DNA of 64,000 nt. Source: Dipylidium caninum. Its lineage: Eukaryota > Platyhelminthes > Cestoda > Cyclophyllidea > Dipylidiidae. The stretch lies in contig QEYB01000448.1 in NCBI GenBank assembly GCA_017562135.1, positions 1,240,001 to 1,304,000 of the forward strand, in the 5' to 3' direction. Position numbers and translations under genes: made by a program. Shown here one piece after another: positions 36,899 through 47,670 of the stretch. Numbering within the stretch: position 1 is the first letter of the stretch; every line of letters starts with the position of its first letter. Below the pieces are notes generated by a model that was not told the DNA's origin, did no database searches, and saw only the letters and a list, made by a program, of their open reading frames with translations.

Positions 36899-39800
36899 TG
36901 CACACAGTGATAAACCTCAGTATGTCTTTCATTTTGTCTTATTTCACCTTCACTCTATTACCTCATCTTTATTTGGCACCTCTTTGCGAAGAAATGTACG
37001 TACCTTTCTGACGCTCTTATTTGTGTAAAGGTGAAATTATTGAGGTAATACCCGCTCAAGTCGCGTTTCTATCAGCAGCTGACTTTTTTTTGGCGAATTC
37101 TTTCGGGAGCCCGTTCATCTCAACTCTGATTTATGCATTAAAAAATAATCTAACTACGTACATTTATCAACTCCGACATTTAGGATTTAGTGTGATTTAG
37201 TGATTATTATATAGTGACTAACTTATTATCTAATGTTAATAATTGATGGTAAAAATGGCCCATAACTTGTGCCTCAACTAGCTTATGTCTGAATGATCAT
37301 CTTTCTCGTGCTTACCATTACTTTCTACGTGTGATATTTGACAGACCCCTGGCTTTTCCGTGCTCCTTTGGAATTTCCCTTTGCTAGTATCGTTTGATCT
37401 AAATTAAAGATTTCTTCTTTACTTTTGCTTCAAACTTGGGATTAACCGTCTCTTTTTTAATTACTTCCCTTCAATAATAGGCGTTAACTTTTGGATTTTG
37501 GTTCGAGTATGACAGAAATTCCGGTTCCGAGATCTCTGTTGTGATGTGTCTATTTCCTCTTATTCCTTCGGTTCACATCACCCAATATTTACAATGTCGA
37601 TGGTTAATCGTCCATGCTATTCTGTCCAAATTAGCTGAAAAGAATATTGGGGGGTGTCTGATTAGCTCAGCTGAAGCCTTCATTAATGGCGATAGTAGAA
37701 CCTAAGACCTTTGCTTTCTACCTTGTTGGTAGATTCCCACTTCGACTCTGTTACAAACTTAACACTTGGTAAACTGTAGCCAAACGTGCGTACAGTAGAG
37801 TTTTGTTGACATTTTCGCCTGACTTTACTTGGTCCGGCAACTCTAAATGATCCTAATTAATGAGCTTTAAGCCATGCGTAACCTCTCTATTTTGGTAAAA
37901 TTCTCCGTACAGGGTCATGTACTCTGTCTGCAAAATATCTGAAGTGCCAAATTTCACCTCTTTGGACGTTCCAGTTTTGAGCGTAAACTAACCCTCCTAG
38001 TTAAGTAATTTAATCCCTAAATATCCTGAAGAAGAATGACAGAGAAATTGGCAGTGTTCAAGGTGATAACGAGACGGGCGTTTGTAAGAACCAAACTTTT
38101 TTTGCCTCTGAATGGGTGCTCTTCACTGTACGGACCCTTTTGACCGATTATTAGTACCTGTAGGTTTAGATAATCGCCTTTTAAACATTAAGTTTTTACA
38201 GTTTTCCAAGCGTTTGAAGTCAACTTTTAACTCGGTAGTAAGGTTTAAAGGTCGAAAATGTTTGTTGGCTGTCGGATCCGAAGAGGATGGCGTGTGGAAA
38301 CTAAAAGGCGATAGATAAGCGGAGTAGTTAATATTACTCGGAAATTTACGCGACTCGACTGTACTTCAGAGCCATTGTTCATCACACCGTTTTCGGGCGG
38401 TTACGTACTGAAAAAAGGAGATGGTGAAGGCCCCTTTCATACTCATCAATGAATGTGATTGAAAAAGGCTAAGTAGTTCTTCTTTCATGTGCGGAAAGAC
38501 GTTTACGTTAATGGACGAAAAACGATGACCCCGATAAAATGTGTGCTAAAAGTTATAGTCGCATAAGAAATGAAAAATTCCAAAGGCGGGCGCGGCAGGT
38601 ATTTATTCTAATATGCGTGCATGGATATCAAATAACGCATCCCTTCGTACTTGTTTATAATCACCGCGACTTTTTCGTCATGAAGAGATTCTTCTTCCAC
38701 TCTATTGAGTTATTTCAGTCCGGGAGGGGGGTGGTAACTGCTTTTGGCCCTGTTGGGGCTGATGCAGTCTGACATTTTTGTGTGTGTGCAGAGACAGCTG
38801 GATGTTTATAAATTCCCGGAATTTTACTTTCTGTGCATCTACGTAGGGTACAGTCCACCTTATAGTGAGTGACCTTAATGTCTTCCGCCTTTATATCCAC
38901 TTGGAGCACGGCAGGGACTAATTAATACCCGCAACTTTAAAAAATTGAGAAGCTTTAAAAATTTTTTTGGTAGTCAAATTCAACTACTCCTTTTCGATAT
39001 CGACGAGTTAGCAATTGCTTTAAAATACATAAGTCCCTTAATTGGTTGGGGCCCTCATTTTCTAATGAGCAATATGTGGTTGCCTTATGTAATGCCTAAA
39101 AATTTTATATCTCGAAATGCTGGGGGGTTACTACAGTTCTCAAGATCATTGCACTGGCCTTATCTATATGGGGTGCATTTCTACAATCTGATTATTTGAA
39201 GACTGTTTACGGTAAAGAATTTAATACCTTCATTTCTAGTTGGCTTGCAAAAGAAACCTTTACGGTTCTCTATCTATCTCTTGTGAAATCCGAATTTTGT
39301 ACAACTAGCAACTTAATAAACCTGGACAAAGAAAAAGATGCGATTAAAACTGTGGGAAAAATGATTTTGCTCCAGTGAACTGTATCTACTGGCTTAAGTA
39401 AGTTTACGTAGGTGGGATAAGACCAAACAGCACGGTAAAGTCGCTAAGCGGTTACCAACGCAAGTTTCGTTAAGTTTTTGAAGTAAACCTTTCGAGGAGT
39501 AATGCTTAACAAGCGAAATGAGCTCGTAGGGTTTATGAGATCGTTGACGAAATTGAATAAAAGTAAGTCATGAATACCTCGGTATACACAAGGTAAGATG
39601 ATAGTTGGTTTGATTTCACTGTTTGGGTGTACTTATGCGACGGTAACTTCCGCAATTCATTTTAGAGAAACAGGTTGGGAGGCGGTTAAGGAGTTTCTCA
39701 ATTGCTCACAATCACTTCCTTCTGGAGCAAAGAGATAGATTATGGAATATATTTAGGCGATTCTTTATAATGTATACTTTCTAGCTCGAAAGGTGATGAG

Positions 39801-40600
39801 GTGTGAGCAACCCCAGCATCTAGTCGATTGTCATGATTCATGTGACCTACAGACGACTAGTATCGTTAATTTTTAGGTGTAATTATTTAAGAATGTGGGA
39901 AGGAGTCTAGCTCAGCAATATACGATGGGTCGAAAGTATCAGTCGAACAAGTAGAACTGGTGTTCTGAATTAAGAATTAGGACAGGGGCGTATTTGATAT
40001 TTATTTTTTTGCTTGGAATTTCACGAAGAAATGGTGGAACGAAGTGAAAAGTTGCATATTTTAGGCTCCTTCATTTGAACGAGAAGAAAAGACAATAATT
40101 CCTGCCTGCAACATCGTCGCACCATATTTTGCTCACTCACCCATTTGGGGTAATGTCTAAACATTTATTACAATTATTTGGTAGCACATTGTTTTAAAAT
40201 ATACGTGTTATGGCGCCCTGTTTGTAATTGTCCTTGTCTTGCGGGCTCGTTTCTGCCGTTCATTTTTCCGAGCTCGAGTTGTAACCTTAAAAATCGCTCT
40301 TTTAAGTAACAATGTGCCCTCTTTTTGTTTCAATCTCCTCTCTTCATTTTTGATTTGCTTTCATTCATGCGGTTTTGCTTATTGCCTTTCTCTCTATATC
40401 CCTTTACCCATCTTTTGTTGCTAAATCCTTCTACCAGTTGTAGTTTCCCTCCCATTCTCCATATGACTGTTCGAAATCTTTTCTTTTCGAATGGTTGAGT
40501 TTGCTCGGTGACGCCTTGAATTTTAATCCCTTGCTTCACGCATTTGAGTCCGGCGTTATACTCCTTGTATTTATGATGTTTATGATGCCCCACAGGACAC
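36899..40600. other. Intergenic stretch between MGAT1 and METTL5
   Basis: About 3.7 kb without a supportable gene. The left part is T-rich, while from about 38.4 kb the + strand becomes richer in A and G. Open frames such as the one at 38945-39199 have no motif, splice context or coding-like composition. A tRNA-like box A at about 37660 has no matching box B or cloverleaf. Confidence 0.5.
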
Positions 40601-41396
40601 ATGTCGCGTGCTCGGTTAAGTAAAAAAAGATTCCTTATGGAACTTCAAACATTGGCTCCCTTTTCCAACCCAAAATATTGCCTCGAACAGTACCAAACGT
40701 CTGCTCACGTAGCTAGTAACTTCCCTTTCCTTATCACTTTTTGTAGGCGACATACTATTCGGAATGCAAACACGCCACGACTCGATCCATAATAACATCG
40801 TGGCAGATCTCGGTTGTGGACCTGGGATTTTAGCCCTAGGCGCACATTTACTTGGAGCAAGGTTGATCCATTCCCACTTTATTTCTTTAGCTTCGTAGTC
40901 GGATTCGATATCGATGAGGATGCTATCAGGGACTTTAGAGCAAACTTGGAAGAGAACCTCCCGTCGGAGTCAGCAGCCAGTGTAAACCTCGTACTATGCG
41001 ATGTAACTAAATTAATACCTCCAAAGATCAAGCCATTCGATACTGTTATTACGAATCCCCCTTTTGGAACGACAGACGAAACCAGGGGTGCGTATCCGCA
41101 TAACCTACAAGTTCTTCTCAGGTATTGACATACAGTTCCTCAGAGTCGCCCTGAATATGAGCAGGAAACACGTCTATTCCCTCCACAAGACAACAACTCG
41201 AAGGGTATGTTCGTAATAGCCTTCTCGTAAGATTCTCCAGTTCATCTTGAAAACCGTTGAAGACCTCGGTGCAAAATGTGAGGTCATTGCGGAACTACGG
41301 TTCGACATACCACGAACATACAAAAAGCACAAATATGTATCAAAGGACATTGCTGTTGATCTTATTCATTCCTTTTTTGAAGGAAGCGGATCGTGA
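40601..41396 (+). CDS. METTL5: 18S rRNA N6-adenosine methyltransferase METTL5
   Basis: An SAM-dependent methyltransferase; human METTL5, with TRMT112, makes a single m6A in 18S rRNA. Exons 40601-40715, 40747-40861, 40891-41087, 41122-41204 and 41241-41396 join in phases 1, 2, 1 and 0, giving 221 residues (human 209). Visible motifs: PKYCLEQYQTSAHVAS near the N-terminus; the SAM-binding VADLGCGPGILALG (about 57-70); VVGFDIDEDAI (about 79-89); the adenine-methylating NPPF motif at 132-135 followed by GT; HVYSLHKTTTR; and VIAELRFDIPRTYKKHK plus DIAVDLI at the end. The four introns are only 31, 29, 34 and 36 bases. An acceptor-like CCCCACAG lies five bases before the ATG. The stop is 139 bases from the stop of the convergent uL2m gene. 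Confidence 0.95.
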
Positions 41397-41535
41397 TGTC
41401 GAGAATTCAAAAAATGACAAATTGTATACAAGTGTCCTCTTCAGAAAACGATTTTATATGTATCTCTACCCTGGTTACAAGTGAGATGAAAAAGACTATT
41501 TTCAAAATATGCATCAAATGTGTTGATTAACAATT
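41397..41535. other. Convergent intergenic gap and strand-switch point
   Basis: Only 139 bases separate the METTL5 stop (+) from the uL2m stop (-), so the two 3' untranslated regions probably overlap. Everything recognised to the left is on the + strand and everything to the right is on the - strand. Confidence 0.75.
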
Positions 41536-43288
41536 TCACCAGGTAAAATGAGGAAGGGTGTGGGGAAGAGCATTGTGAGGCCCTGGCACCGGCCTTATTT
41601 TGGGCCTTTTAATGAGTAATGAATCTGCAAAGACCTCTCTGTCTCGCCTACGTTCGAATTCAGGTCGATCCGGGAGAGTGAATTTCACTTTAATTTCGCC
41701 ATCTGGAACTTCCGTGCGGGTGCAATCGAGCAGAGGATCAACAGGATGGATCTTCCTTCCGAATCGACCGGTCTTTTTCTGATAGAGACCGCTGCGCTGC
41801 TTTATCCCATGCCAGTATTTCTCACCAAATTTGCGATATCGTTCTTTATTGTGGGTCTCGTTGGAGACTTGACCGACGACTACCACACAAGTTGGCAGGA
41901 GACACATTTCTCGTCGAGAAGAGTTGTGTTGTAGGTTGCAAGTAAAGCGGTCATCAATGGGTTCCGTTGATAGCAGATCGTCCATCTGAGCGTGCAGGCC
42001 GGAGAGATTGTGTACCTCAGTACCACGCCGCACCACAGTAGCGCTGGCACCCGCTGCCCGGCACGATATCGCCCCTTCGCCTGGATGCGTTTCGATTAGA
42101 CATACTTGTGTGCCAACAGGCAGGGCTCCCACTGGGTACGCGTCTCCCAGGACAGGCATGACTACAGCGAGGATAATGTGCATGTGTTTAGTGGTTATAC
42201 TTTCCTGTGCCACAGTACTGCAAATGCATTTATATCAACGACTGACAAAGTGTAATAATTTCGGTAAAAAAAAGGAAGGAAGTATCCTAGTGCTCACCAG
42301 GGATTTCGGGGATCTCCCAATGGGAGCGGATCACGTCACCCTCCTTCATATTTGACGTCGCAATGATCCATCTTTTCACCTCACCGGAAGCAGTCAGAGC
42401 AAGATAAGGATCACGCCACCAGTTTTTAGCTATCTGTGAAGAAGATCAGCAATGTTAGCCACTGTGGAGGTACGAATGCGTACTGATATGACACCCAGGT
42501 AGCGAGCAAACAATAAAGCAAATAAGATCAAAGAAATGAGTTCCTGTTGGGCTGCCTTCGGAAATATGTCACAGTTTTAATGATAAAAGAGAATGCAAAA
42601 CCTACCTTAAGAATGACTTCTTCGAAAACTTCCTTCGTTTCCATCTGTCGCGAACGTACGTAGTCAACGAGGAAATATGGCCTGTTGAGGCCCTTTGTGA
42701 CGTGCTTGTATTGAATGTGACCTGTTCGGAAACGAGTCAACATCAAAGCACTAAATATTCTTTTTTTTCGGATTTTCGAAGTTTTTTTTCAGGAACTGGG
42801 AGAAGAACTCTAGTATTTACTTATTAATCTAAATTTTATAACGGTTTCTTCTACCTCCGCAAAGAAAGATCACATTAATTAGTTAGGAGCGTCTAAATAA
42901 AATTTGAGATCATCCGTGGTGAAGAGAAGAAAAAGACTTACCGTCTGGACCGCGTCCGCCAGTACGGATTTTTTTAATAGGGTCGACGGTGTACTGAGTG
43001 GGGTCAATGCTTTTCTCAATTAGCCACTGCCAACTTAACTTATGGGGATAGACAATGCCCGGGTGTCTCTGAAGGCCGGTCGAGGTTTGGATAGCTCTCG
43101 TAGACTTAGTACAAAAAAGTACATTCCATGGAGTTTAATGTTTTAACAATGCGATCTGCCCTTATTCATTGCATCTGCGGACAGAATAGTGGTGGTTGTA
43201 AAGGCTACACTTACCGAGAAATTAGAATCTCGGTGGTGCGTAGGGCTGATAAAGAGTCGCAAGAGATCCTGTGTGTGGAAATTGTCAT
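41536..43288 (-). CDS. MRPL2: Mitochondrial large-subunit ribosomal protein uL2m
   Basis: The RPL2-family protein of the mitochondrial large ribosomal subunit, which sits near the peptidyl-transferase centre. Exons on the - strand: 43288-43215, 43033-42942, 42721-42606, 42433-42298, 42161-41536; all phases close (347 residues; human 305). Motifs: WQWLIEKSIDPTQYTVDPIK, RTGGRGPDGHIQYKHVTKGL, RPYFLVDYVR, KRWIIATSNMKEGDVI, LGDAYPVGALPVGT, GAISCRAAGASATVV, CVVVVGQVSNETHNKERYRK and GRKIHPVDP. The last exon extends past the usual end with a basic tail. Exon 1 (MTISTHRISCDSLSALRT) is short and import-signal-like; it is supported only by its GTAAGT donor and matching phase. An AG acceptor lies three bases before its ATG. 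It is the last gene of a tight UBA3-SelU-uL2m cluster. Confidence 0.9.
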
Positions 43289-43371
43289 CGCCTTAAATGG
43301 CACAGGAAAAGAAAATAACCACTAAGAAGAGGGGAAATCGCACGATACAGCTACGTTTTTCTAACATCCGT

Positions 43372-43377
43372 TTTATT
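43372..43377 (-). terminator. Candidate AATAAA polyadenylation signal of SelU
   Basis: Read on the - strand this is AATAAA, about 30 bases after the SelU stop and about 85 bases before the uL2m ATG. It would allow SelU cleavage inside the 117-base gap. I saw no AATAAA on the - strand in the 218-base gap between UBA3 and SelU. Confidence 0.45.
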
Positions 43378-43405
43378 CAATTACTTATATATACAGGATT
43401 AATGG

Positions 43406-46400
43406 CTAGGTTGAAAAGGGGATAAGGGGAAAAATATCTGGACTAGGCCAATGGTCATCGTTATGGCAGTTTTTGGCGGAGAGATTCAAGAGGTAGGGAA
43501 CAACTTCTCGTCGAAAGTAGGCCCGACTAATGACGGGCAATTCGACGCGATGGAGTAAACCCGAGTCAGCGTATTGGCGGAGCATGGGACCCCGAGATTT
43601 CCGATAAAGTGGGTCGTAGTGGTGTTCCAGGAGTTCTGCGACGAATGCGGCATAATTTTCCGTCTGCACTAATTTACGCCACGAATCAAGACGCTTCTTG
43701 CTGTGGTAGTTTGACAAACTGTAACGAGAAAGAAAACAGTGTCGAATGCTAAGGAAAAAAACTTCAGATACACATAGTGGACTTCGATGGCGCACTATAC
43801 TATTTGTGAAAGCCAACAACTATCGCTTAAAATACGTGCATAATGATTAGACCCCCTCATTAACAATTTTACATGACATCATTTTCCCAGTCTTAAAGGG
43901 ACATTTATAACACGAAGTTAGGAAACATCACTTCACCTGTCGATTACAATTCTTTTGTGGGGTTATACATTAAAATCGCCTTTCAAGCAACCAATGTTTA
44001 AAACGACACATTCATCCATGAAATTTAAGGAAAGGGAAAAAGTAGAAATGAAGGTGACACCCAAAAAATCACCTGCGATACAAATAGATTTCGAAACACA
44101 GCCATATGGCCTTATGATGAAAACAAACTATTTTTCGATCGTATACATTTAAGAGACAAACTCATAGTCTCTTGGCAATATCGAAAGGATGTGCAGCAAG
44201 CTGTCATATCACCAAGGTACTCATGCATATTTTTGACAAAGTATTCGAAAAGCACAATAATTTCAAAACCAGGAATGATAAGTTCAGTGCTGTCGTAGCT
44301 TTTCCGGATTTCGATATTTCAAGTAGATGAGACATCTTTAATTTGTGCCATATATTCTCTTTCCCGCCCTTAGTGGGAAGTAGGCTATCCATCAACTCGT
44401 AAATGTCATATCCGGTAAATCAGATCATTTCCTGTCATAACATCAAGGAGCCTTCAAAATTAAAAATTACTCGGTTAAATATGGTGATTTACTTTGACTA
44501 CCAGTGTGTTTACTTTGCTAATCTTAAGGATAAACACGAGTATCAGTATGTTGAGCATATTCGATCAGGCTCTTTTGGACGGCTTTAGTGCAATATCTCT
44601 CCTAAAAAAAACATGGAATACGCGAACTTGAAAAAAAGATAAAAGGCGTAAATAGACCGATTTTGAAAGAGATTCCACTTGCTTACAAATCTTTAAGCCT
44701 ACTCATCAAGAATAGTAATTGCCACAGCGACGAAACTAACGGAAAGTTGTACATTAAAGTATAAATAGGCCTAAGGTAGAGATTACCTGAGGGCAGAGAA
44801 AAAGGAAAGTGCTGCAAAAAGCTCACGATTTGAGAATCCATTCCAGTTTATCCTGTGAACCGTCTATCCAATCTGCGTAATCATGTAGAATCCAGTCGAC
44901 ACGTGCTTCAAGGGGTGCAGTCAGCCAGATACGCGTGGTGGCTCGGGTTCCCCGCAGACGCTGCCAAAAACCCTCTCCCAAGTGGCAGCCACGTCCAATG
45001 CTGCGTGATTCGCACTCCGTCCAGACACGAGGCGACGTGAGACAACGTCGCAAGGCGCTGTGGAGACGAGCCTCGAAGATTCGTTGCGTGGGTTGAGGGG
45101 CCCCACCACCAAACATCGACCCCTTGTGTTCTGCCATACGCTCCAAATTCAAAGTGCTTTCCTTTGCAGCCTCGAGTTCTTCCAGAAGCAGTGTCTTCCC
45201 ACAACCTAGCAATTACGGCCAATAGGCATGGAAGAACCTTATACTTGTGTAAAATACCCTACTCTTGCGACGACAATGAAAACAGGACAAAAATAAGCAA
45301 TATTTCGACAGAACAGGCTTTGCGATTGACTTGAGCGATCCGGGTTCACACATTTTTAGAAAGCAGTCAAAGGTTTTGTAAGTCATGGATTCCTTAGGTA
45401 TTTCTTGGCCTTTGTAGATGGAAAAGGAGCATTCAACCATGCTCCTAGCAAGCATTCTAATTACAGGAACACAGTGAGGGAGTGTCCATGTCATGTATTG
45501 GCAATTAAGGTTTCGAGACGACTTTTACACAGGAAATCTGCCAAAACGAAAAAATGAATTTCTCCATCAAACATCAAGGGTGCTAGCAAGCCGACCTTTT
45601 ATTCTGCAAGGATAAATGTAGGGATTTATTGTCGCTGCAAATGATTACAAGAAAATGCGGGAGAAACGGTGAATGATTAAACATCCGCTAAGTTGAACCG
45701 GACCATCAACATTCACATTAAGTTAATGTTAATCGCAATTTGTAACACTTAGAAATCTCGCGAAATGTATAAAATAATTTGCATGTAAATAGAAATTTTA
45801 CGCATGAATAAACGTAAACACTTCGATACGAGCTTATAAAAGGTAACCAATCTACTGATAATACCAAACTACTGTTAGGCGAATGTTAGTTCCGACGTGA
45901 CTGAAAGGCCCACACTGGCTCAATTATTCAGCTTCCAGATATACAGCTGACGTGTACAAGGTTGGGAAACAGAGAAATGATAACATTACTCCCGATGTTG
46001 TGAAAGAATACTGAAGCATATCACAAAATTCCTCTCTTACCTTTGACTTACGCAAACAACAGTTGCCAACAAACTAAAATGGAAGAAAGCCGAGACGCCC
46101 AATAGACAAATAACGCCACAAAACCGTCAAAATGCCGTAAAATCACCGAAATGGTGACCAAGTGGAAAATGGCGACTAGAGTTTAAATAAGCGATACAAC
46201 GTGGACTTACTATCGTACCTGTGAGACTAGAGAGGACCCACAGAGTTCCAGCAAGTCCGCCGGGAGAGACAAGAATCGGCCAGATATCCAATTGGCGAAG
46301 AAGGACTCGACGCCAGGCCCGATAGCCACCGGCAAGACAAACCACCTCAGAATTGGGGCAGTGCAATTCTGACAGAAGAATGCCCAATGCCAGAGACCTC

Positions 46401-47452
46401 TGGCCACCTCGGGCGCAGTAAACGACGATCACCTTGGGAGAGAAGTCTTTTTGTTCTCCCACCCCAAGAAGTTGTTTGAGTGGACCCTCCGGTCTCAATG
46501 AATTGGCAATGTTGACACAAGCAAAGCGAGCACCTTTGATGCGAGCTTCCAGCACGTTGCCTTGAATGAAAAGATAAATCATAATATAATCAATAAGGAC
46601 ATCACTTTAAAACCCGACCTCCATAAACAAACTCAAAATTAAAAAAAAATACTGGACAGATAATAATAACAGAGCTTGAGTGGACGTCATCCCACTTTGT
46701 AGGCTGTAGAAATGTTTTTTGCATGTTAATTGCGTGTTCTTCGTAACATCAGTTGTTCACCTGCTCTTTTTTCAGCTCATTTGATTTCACATTAAGAGCG
46801 CGAAGCTCCCATTTCATGGTATTTTAGGTTAAAAGTCTTTCCTTCTTAGACAAGTTTTTAACCTCCAAGCTGAATGCATTAAGAAAACGTGCCCAATGAG
46901 AGCTCGAAGTTCAGGATTTATGGTCATTAAGTCTTATTGACACCGTAAAACGTGCACATTACAGGCGTCGATGTGGCGAAGCAGTATTAAAGCTCGATGT
47001 GCCTTGATAATTAGTTGTTAGATAATAAAAATAGCATATGAATGTATGATTTAAGCTGAGCCAGCGATAATGTAGATAATGTCAACAGTACCTGAAGTAA
47101 AAATTTTCCCCACTTCAACTCTCTCGGGATCAGAGAGAATGGGAACATTGACTGCTCCCTCTATGTGGTCTAAAGCGTACTCAGAAGGGCTGCGTGCGTC
47201 AACGAAAAAAGTGGTTGCAGGGTCAAGCGCTGACAAGGGGACGCTGCCGAGGGGTGCAGGATCAAGAGGTGGGGGCAGAGATGTCAGCGCAGATACTTCC
47301 GCCTCCGGAGGCAATGTGAGAGCAAAGGGCTCTTCAGTGAGACTGATGTACCTTAAATTGTGCCTGAAACTCTTTCCTATTTGCGAGGTTATTAGACGCA
47401 CGGGAGAGCTCAAGACAGCTCGTCTGAACTGGGTCCAAACAACTGCCGTCAA
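43406..47452 (-). CDS. SelU: tRNA 2-selenouridine synthase homologue (rhodanese domain plus P-loop ATPase)
   Basis: In bacteria SelU/MnmH replaces the sulfur of 2-thiouridine at the tRNA wobble position with selenium via a geranylated intermediate. Exons on the - strand 47452-47092, 46560-46219, 45205-44827 and 43718-43406 join in phases 1, 1 and 2 to 464 residues. Visible: rhodanese start FFVDARSPSEYALDHIEGAV; active-site loop VVYCARGGQRS with Cys at about 169; GGYRAWR; Walker A SSLTGCGKT (about 231-239) rebuilt across an intron; NLERMAEHKGSMFGGGAPQP; WTECESRSIGR; and the C-terminal LLEHHYDPLYRKS. Order and motifs match the full bacterial enzyme. Exon 1 begins with TTG directly at a strong acceptor (TCTTTCTTTCATAG) and contains no ATG, so the start comes from an upstream or trans-spliced exon. 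The first 35 residues are Arg-rich with almost no acids, suggesting mitochondrial import. Selenium versus geranyl chemistry in this organism is unknown. Confidence 0.9.
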
Positions 47453-47470
47453 CTATGAAAGAAAGATTTG
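47453..47470 (-). promoter_or_regulatory. Pyrimidine-rich 3' splice acceptor at the SelU first exon, candidate spliced-leader addition site
   Basis: On the - strand a pyrimidine tract ending in TCATAG abuts codon TTG ACG GCA of SelU. No ATG occurs in frame in the exon. Joining a leader that ends in AUG here keeps the frame. An ordinary cis intron from an unseen upstream exon is the alternative. Confidence 0.6.
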
Positions 47471-47670
47471 GTAAACAAGGTGTCAATAAACATGTTATTA
47501 TAACGACGTAGTCATAATCCACATTAAGCCTCACTATACACCACGTAACAATTCATAACCACAAAACAAGAGACATCAATGCAAATAACAATTATATTGT
47601 TTAAAAAAGCTCAAAGCAAACACAATAGAACAATCTTGCTTGATGATATTAAATGATAAGGCATCTGGAG

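Noticed and set aside
37655..37755. tRNA-like box A (TTAGCTCAGCTGAAG)
   Set aside because: No box B at the right distance and no cloverleaf pairing.
38945..39199. Hydrophobic 84-residue + strand frame in the MGAT1-METTL5 gap
   Set aside because: No family motif, flanked by stops and low-complexity sequence; consistent with chance in AT-rich DNA.
47079..47474. A 131-residue + strand open frame
   Set aside because: It is the antisense shadow of the SelU rhodanese exon, whose - strand reading has clear homology.
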